This document shows positions 14,357 to 17,914 of a stretch of DNA of 17,914 nt, piece after piece. This stretch comes from CAZOKN01 sp964580525 (GTDB lineage: Bacteria; Pseudomonadota; Alphaproteobacteria; Rickettsiales; UBA6187): the NCBI GenBank assembly GCA_964580525.1, contig CAZOKN010000038.1:1-17914 (forward strand), read 5' to 3'. Position 1 is the stretch's first letter. Every line of letters starts with the position of its first letter. The notes beneath the pieces were generated by a model. The model was not told the DNA's origin. It saw nothing but the letters and a program-made list of their open reading frames with translations, and did no database searches. The position numbers and the translations under genes were made by a program.

Positions 14357-14945
14357 ATTATTTTCAAAATCTTCTTCTGATTCGGCTCAGGCTTTGTTGC
14401 TTGTAGGTTTAGGAAATCCAGGAAAAGAATATGAAAATACAAGGCACAATATAGGTTTTAAAATGGCGGACGCAATTGTCCGCCATTTTCATTTTCCGGA
14501 CTTCAAATTGAAGTTTCATGGAGAAATCAGCGAAGGCAATATAGATGGTCAAAAAGTTATTGTTTTAAAGCCTATGACTTTCATGAATAAATCTGGTGTT
14601 TCAGTTGCGGCAGCAGCAAAATTTTATAAAATCCCATTAGAGAAAATAATAGTATTTCATGACGAACTGGATTTAAAACCAGCAAAAGTTCGTATTAAAA
14701 CTGGTGGTGGTGCGGGTGGTCATAATGGTATTAAGGATATAGACGCCAGAATAGGTAAAGATTATCGCCGCGTGCGTATTGGCATTGGTCATCCTGGCGA
14801 TAAAGACCAAGTTTCAAACTATGTACTACATAAATTTTCCAGTGATGAAAAAATAACTATGGAAATACTAGTAGATAAAATGGCAGAAAATTCACCATTG
14901 CTTGTTAAGGGCAATGGCGATTTGTTTATGACGAGAGTTGTTTAA
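14346..14945 (+). CDS. pth: Peptidyl-tRNA hydrolase
   Basis: Cleaves peptidyl-tRNA released by stalled or aborted ribosomes, recycling tRNA. Key residues are N24 (LVGLGNPG), catalytic H34 (TRHNIGF), N81 (MTFMNKSG), D106 (FHDELD) and N127 (GGAGGHNGIKDI). ATG 14346 gives 199 aa with a short leader (MLSKLFSKSSSDSAQA) before the first strand. The same frame stays open upstream to 14229, but that part is the out-of-frame reading of the rplY tail (Leu/Lys-rich) and is rejected. It is translationally coupled to rplY through an 11-bp overlap. In many alphaproteobacteria ychF follows directly; here a minus-strand gene intervenes. Confidence 0.96.
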   Translation: MLSKLFSKSSSDSAQALLLVGLGNPGKEYENTRHNIGFKMADAIVRHFHFPDFKLKFHGEISEGNIDGQKVIVLKPMTFMNKSGVSVAAAAKFYKIPLEKIIVFHDELDLKPAKVRIKTGGGAGGHNGIKDIDARIGKDYRRVRIGIGHPGDKDQVSNYVLHKFSSDEKITMEILVDKMAENSPLLVKGNGDLFMTRVV

Positions 14946-14951
14946 ACAGTG

Positions 14952-16181
14952 TTATCTTGTGTGTGTTCCAGCTGATATTTCAGTTTTATCTGTATTAGTT
15001 CTATATTGTTTTTCTAATATGTATATGGAAGTCGGTTCTAGTTTTGCATATTCTTTGCCATATCTTTCTTTGAATATAAGATCGGCATGTTCTTCTGTTC
15101 CATTCCATCTGTTTTCTACTAGAGTATTCGCAGCTATGTAAGCGGCTCCTTTGCGAGTTAAGCCCTCATTTATGTCCTTAATTTTTTCTTTACATTTAGA
15201 ACCGTAGTCACGGCTAAAATGTTTAAAGAATAATTCTTTTATTGATGTAGCATCAAGGAATATTTCTGAAATGTGATTTAAGGATTCTTTTCTTACCTGG
15301 GAACGGTTTTTTATATTTATTAAATGGTTTAGATCCATTTCAGGAAACACGCTATATCCCTGTCCTTTTGCTATTTTTATTGCTTCAGGGAAAGGAGATA
15401 TAGAGCTTACATTTCTTCTTAGGCAAAATTCATGGTCTATAGATTTTATGGCGTGCCTTATATCTGTATTTACTGAGCCATCTGGATTCTTTTCTATTTT
15501 TATTCCAATGTTTTCAGGATTATCATCAGTTTCTCTAGCTACATCAAGGGTAAGTTTTGTACGGATACGTCCATAAATTTTTACAGCAATATCAGGTGTC
15601 TCTGACAATCTTAGCATTGTATGGCCATCATCATTAACAAAAAACATTTTGTCGGGATCGACTTCTTTTTCTATAGAATAAAGGCTTTTATAATTTTCAA
15701 TGAATTCAGATGCGATGAAAAATTCTTTCTGACCTTCATCTGTTACCACAAATACATTGTCTGGAGTATGTCCAGGGGCTAAGAGTTTAACTAAATCACT
15801 CGCAAAAGCTTCTATTTCAGCTCTAAAGCGTAATTCTTCTGGAGTAGGTCGTTCTGCCATTGTTGGAGGTTGGCCTGTCTCCATAGCTTGTTCACTAAGA
15901 GCATCATCTATTCTTTTTAATTCGATCTCTGAAAGTGCTACATTTTTTAAAACAAATTGCTTTCCTTCTTTGTCTTTAGATAACCAAATTTCGTGACGAT
16001 TGGCATGTGTGTATATACGATTTATTTTTTCGAAATCTTCAATTTTTTTAGGTTTCTGCTGTTCGGTATTTTGTAATTTTTTTGCGTAAGGTATATTATA
16101 ACTTGCAAAAGCACGACTCTGCCAATTTACAGGTTGTTTAGCAAATTTTGCTACACGAGGAAGGAAATTCTTAGAAAACAT
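14952..16181 (-). CDS. Orphan 409-aa protein, possible kinase-like fold, presequence-like N-terminus
   Basis: I do not recognise the family. The first acidic residue is E40. Residues 1-35 hold four Lys/Arg before position 16 and R23, K34 and K35 after it. At 100 degrees per residue, K4, K15, K12 and R9 fall at 40-180 degrees, and F2, F13, F6, P17, V10, A14 and L7 at 200-340: a clean amphipathic helix, followed by SRAFASYN, which resembles an R-3 mitochondrial cleavage site. The middle loosely follows a kinase-like order: EIWLSKDKEGKQFVLKN (K79), an acidic helix (114-134), NVFVV, FFIASEFIENY (154-164), DDNPENIGI (219-227) and KSIDHEF with D249. This assignment is tentative. It is divergent from ychF and converges on pth with 6 bp between stops. 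It looks like an accessory gene, perhaps an effector. Confidence 0.75.
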   Translation of the reverse strand: MFSKNFLPRVAKFAKQPVNWQSRAFASYNIPYAKKLQNTEQQKPKKIEDFEKINRIYTHANRHEIWLSKDKEGKQFVLKNVALSEIELKRIDDALSEQAMETGQPPTMAERPTPEELRFRAEIEAFASDLVKLLAPGHTPDNVFVVTDEGQKEFFIASEFIENYKSLYSIEKEVDPDKMFFVNDDGHTMLRLSETPDIAVKIYGRIRTKLTLDVARETDDNPENIGIKIEKNPDGSVNTDIRHAIKSIDHEFCLRRNVSSISPFPEAIKIAKGQGYSVFPEMDLNHLINIKNRSQVRKESLNHISEIFLDATSIKELFFKHFSRDYGSKCKEKIKDINEGLTRKGAAYIAANTLVENRWNGTEEHADLIFKERYGKEYAKLEPTSIYILEKQYRTNTDKTEISAGTHTR

Positions 16182-16221
16182 TTATATCTCAATAATTCAA
16201 TTAAAAATTGGAAAAAGACTA

Positions 16222-16250
16222 ATTATAGATTTATTTTTTGTTGTAAACAA
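16222..16250 (-). promoter_or_regulatory. Predicted promoter of the 409-aa gene
   Basis: On the minus strand TTGTTT (16245-16250), a 17-bp spacer and a consensus TATAAT (16222-16227). The predicted start near 16215 leaves a leader of about 34 nt with GAGA just before the ATG. The gene therefore appears to have its own transcript. Confidence 0.5.
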
Positions 16251-16271
16251 AAATCAACTTTATCACCAACC

Positions 16272-16300
16272 TTGTAACTTCTCCAAAACTCTGTTAAAAG
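16272..16300 (+). promoter_or_regulatory. Candidate promoter for ychF
   Basis: TTGTAA (16272-16277), a 17-bp spacer and TAAAAG (16295-16300), each matching consensus at four of six positions. The predicted leader is about 35 nt. It is divergent from the promoter of the 409-aa gene. Confidence 0.35.
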
Positions 16301-16341
16301 GCCACGAATGCTTATGCAGGCAATAATTTTGGGAGATTAGA

Positions 16342-17442
16342 ATGGGTTTTAATTGTGGTATTGTAGGATTGCCAAATGTTGGTAAATCAACATTGTTTAA
16401 TGCGCTAACACAAACAGCAGCTGCTGAAGCGGCTAATTATCCATTTTGTACCATTGAGCCTAATATTGGGCGAGTTTCCGTTCCTGATAAAAGAGTTGAT
16501 ATTCTTGCAAAAATTGCTGGTTCAAAGCAGTTGATACCAACGCAATTGGAATTCGTTGATATTGCAGGTATTGTGAAGGGCGCTAGCAAAGGCGAGGGAT
16601 TGGGCAACAAATTCCTTTCCCATATAAGAGAAGTAGATGCAATTGTGCATGTTGTTAGATGTTTTGATAATGGTGATATTACACACGTTGAAGGTTCGGT
16701 TGATCCATTGCGCGATGCTGAAATTATAGAAACTGAATTGGTTTTGGCAGACCTGGAAAGCGTTGAAAAGCGTATTCCTAATCTTGAGAAAAAAGCTAAA
16801 AGTCAGGATAAAGATGCTAAAATCCAGTTGGAATTGTTGCAGGAAGTATATAAACTTCTGGCCGAAGGCCGCCCGGCGCGTGAAATGGTTGTTTCTGCAG
16901 AAAACCAGAAAAATTTTAAAATGTTGCAACTAATCACTGCCAAACCGCTTATGTATGTTTGCAATGTGGCGGAAGGTGATTCTGTTGAAGGTAATGAATA
17001 TTCCAAAAAAATCCTCGAAAAAGCTAAGAAAGAAAAAGCCGCACATGTAATTATTTCTGCGCAGATCGAGCAGGAAATTGCATCTTTGGCAACTGAAGAA
17101 GAAAAATTGGAATTCCTTAGCTCACTTGGTTTGGAAGAAACAGGCCTTAGCCGTGTTATACGTACTGGGTATGAATTGCTTGAGCTTATAACATTCTTTA
17201 CTATTGGTCCAAAAGAGGCACATGCCTGGACGCTTAGCAAAGGTTCAACTGCGCCAAAGGCTGCGGGTGTTATCCATACTGACTTTGAAAAAGGTTTTAT
17301 ACGCTCTGAGACAATTTCTTACGATGATTATGTTAAATATTCTGGAGAAAATGGCTGTAAAGATGCAGGCAAAATGCGCCTTGAAGGTAAAGATTACATT
17401 ATGCAGGATGGTGATGTAGTGCATTTCCGGTTTAATGTTTAG
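16342..17442 (+). CDS. ychF: Redox-regulated ATPase/GTPase YchF (OLA1 family)
   Basis: A universally conserved P-loop NTPase of the Obg-related group that prefers ATP and associates with ribosomes. G1 is GLPNVGKS (9-16), with GFNCGIVG before it. G3 is FVDIAGIVKGASKGEGLGNKFL (from 71), with Ile after the Gly where Ras-type GTPases carry catalytic Gln. The G4 motif is altered to CNVAEGD, as in YchF. The helical region (about 125-195) and the C-terminal TGS domain (about 280-364, ending YIMQDGDVVHFRFNV) are complete. The 366-aa length is typical. GGGAG (16331-16335) is six bases before the ATG. Confidence 0.97.
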   Translation: MGFNCGIVGLPNVGKSTLFNALTQTAAAEAANYPFCTIEPNIGRVSVPDKRVDILAKIAGSKQLIPTQLEFVDIAGIVKGASKGEGLGNKFLSHIREVDAIVHVVRCFDNGDITHVEGSVDPLRDAEIIETELVLADLESVEKRIPNLEKKAKSQDKDAKIQLELLQEVYKLLAEGRPAREMVVSAENQKNFKMLQLITAKPLMYVCNVAEGDSVEGNEYSKKILEKAKKEKAAHVIISAQIEQEIASLATEEEKLEFLSSLGLEETGLSRVIRTGYELLELITFFTIGPKEAHAWTLSKGSTAPKAAGVIHTDFEKGFIRSETISYDDYVKYSGENGCKDAGKMRLEGKDYIMQDGDVVHFRFNV

Positions 17443-17465
17443 GTTTATTGAGTAACTGCTTACGC

Positions 17466-17494
17466 TTTACACTTATGATGTGCAATTATATTAT
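17466..17494 (+). promoter_or_regulatory. Predicted sigma70-type promoter of the last gene
   Basis: TTTACA (17466-17471), a 17-bp spacer and TATTAT (17489-17494), close to consensus. The predicted start near 17501 leaves about 25 nt before ATG 17526. The gene after ychF is therefore probably a separate transcription unit. Confidence 0.5.
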
Positions 17495-17525
17495 AAGACT
17501 ACCAAACAAATTGTGTGGTTAGAAA

Positions 17526-17914
17526 ATGCGTTTAGTACCTAAAAGACCTTTCACGTTTATACTAATAGGCTTCGTTTTATATGCCTATATCAGCTATCCG
17601 AGTGGAAAAAGCTCTTCTGATTTGAAAAATCCTACTGATTCCGGTTTTGAGGCTGCGAAAAAATCTGGGCTGCAAATTTTTACTCACCCTGTAAATGCTA
17701 TAGCTGAAAAATTACAAAATACTGATGAGGGAAGGGCAGTTGTTACTGCGCTGCAGGAGCAGGCTTTAAAAAAGAAATATTCTGATCGAGAAGTTCCATT
17801 AATTATGGCGGGATCTGATAAAGCAATTACTAGTATTGATTATATCATGGGACAGGGCGGCAGGGTAACGTGTGGCAGTGAAGTTACTATAAATTATGAT
17901 TCTTTTGCCGAAAA
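17526..17914 (+). CDS. Membrane-anchored protein, 5' part; possibly FKBP-type peptidyl-prolyl isomerase
   Basis: The frame opens at ATG 17526 and runs off the window after 129 codons. Residues 1-24 (MRLVPKRPFTFILIGFVLYAY and on) form a positive start plus one hydrophobic segment, an uncleaved anchor or signal peptide. The following 70 residues are polar and mostly helical (HPVNAIAEKLQNTDEGRAVV, LQEQALKKKY). From about 105, IDYIMGQGGRVTCGSEVTINYDSF resembles the first strands of an FKBP domain (pattern GxG..v.cG..V.v.Y), so a periplasmic peptidyl-prolyl isomerase is a reasonable guess. The catalytic region lies beyond the window, so this is unconfirmed. The Shine-Dalgarno is weak. Confidence 0.6.
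   Translation, partial: MRLVPKRPFTFILIGFVLYAYISYPSGKSSSDLKNPTDSGFEAAKKSGLQIFTHPVNAIAEKLQNTDEGRAVVTALQEQALKKKYSDREVPLIMAGSDKAITSIDYIMGQGGRVTCGSEVTINYDSFAE

Noticed and set aside
13645..14442. Minus-strand open frames opposite prs and rplY
   Set aside because: They are antisense shadows, rich in Ser/Ala from the complement of Ala/Glu codons, with no plausible start signals.

Overview
The window is AT-rich chromosomal DNA using the standard bacterial code (TAA, TAG and TGA all end recognisable genes). The gene content and local pairs (atpD-atpC, mutM/ubiE-ubiB, prs-rplY-pth and ychF) suggest an alphaproteobacterium. Thiamine, shikimate and ubiquinone genes are present, so the genome is not extremely reduced. 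A 409-aa orphan protein with a mitochondrial-presequence-like N-terminus hints at a host-associated lineage, but that is inference.

Layout. 1-1099 (+): 3' part of atpD, interrupted by an in-frame TAA at codon 21 of the window, then a short atpC. 1107-3943 (-): aroQ, a GtrB/DPM1-type polyprenyl-phosphate glycosyltransferase and a multi-pass GT-C-like membrane protein, all overlapping. Overlapping divergent promoters lie at 3967-4004. 4022-7250 (+): thiS, thiG, an ArnT/GT39-type glycosyltransferase and a PAP2 phosphatase, again overlapping. The PAP2 3' end runs antisense through a tRNA-Thr(GGU) gene at 7203-7277. 7278-8744: a 48-aa basic ORF, an unrecognised 282-aa basic protein, a 26-bp perfect palindrome, and on the minus strand a 41-aa lipoprotein downstream of mutM. 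8753-9577 (-): mutM. 9659-12571 (+): ubiE, ubiB, xth. 12716-14945 (+): prs, rplY (CTC form), pth. 14952-16181 (-): the 409-aa possible kinase-like protein. 16342-17442 (+): ychF. 17526-end (+): 5' part of a membrane-anchored protein, perhaps an FKBP-type isomerase.

How the genes fit together. The two divergent operons around 3944-4021 both begin with a biosynthetic gene (aroQ; thiS-thiG) and continue into envelope-glycan genes. Together they supply a lipid-linked sugar synthase, two candidate polyprenyl-phosphate-sugar-dependent transferases and a phosphatase, which may form one envelope (lipid A or polysaccharide) modification module. The rest is mostly housekeeping: ATP synthesis, base-excision repair, ubiquinone synthesis, PRPP supply and translation.

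Most worth checking: the stop inside atpD; the 409-aa protein between pth and ychF; the PAP2/tRNA antisense overlap; the His-to-Asp change in the PAP2 signature; the inverted repeat between the ribosome-binding site and start of the 282-aa gene; and small genes at 7461-7607 and 8619-8744.
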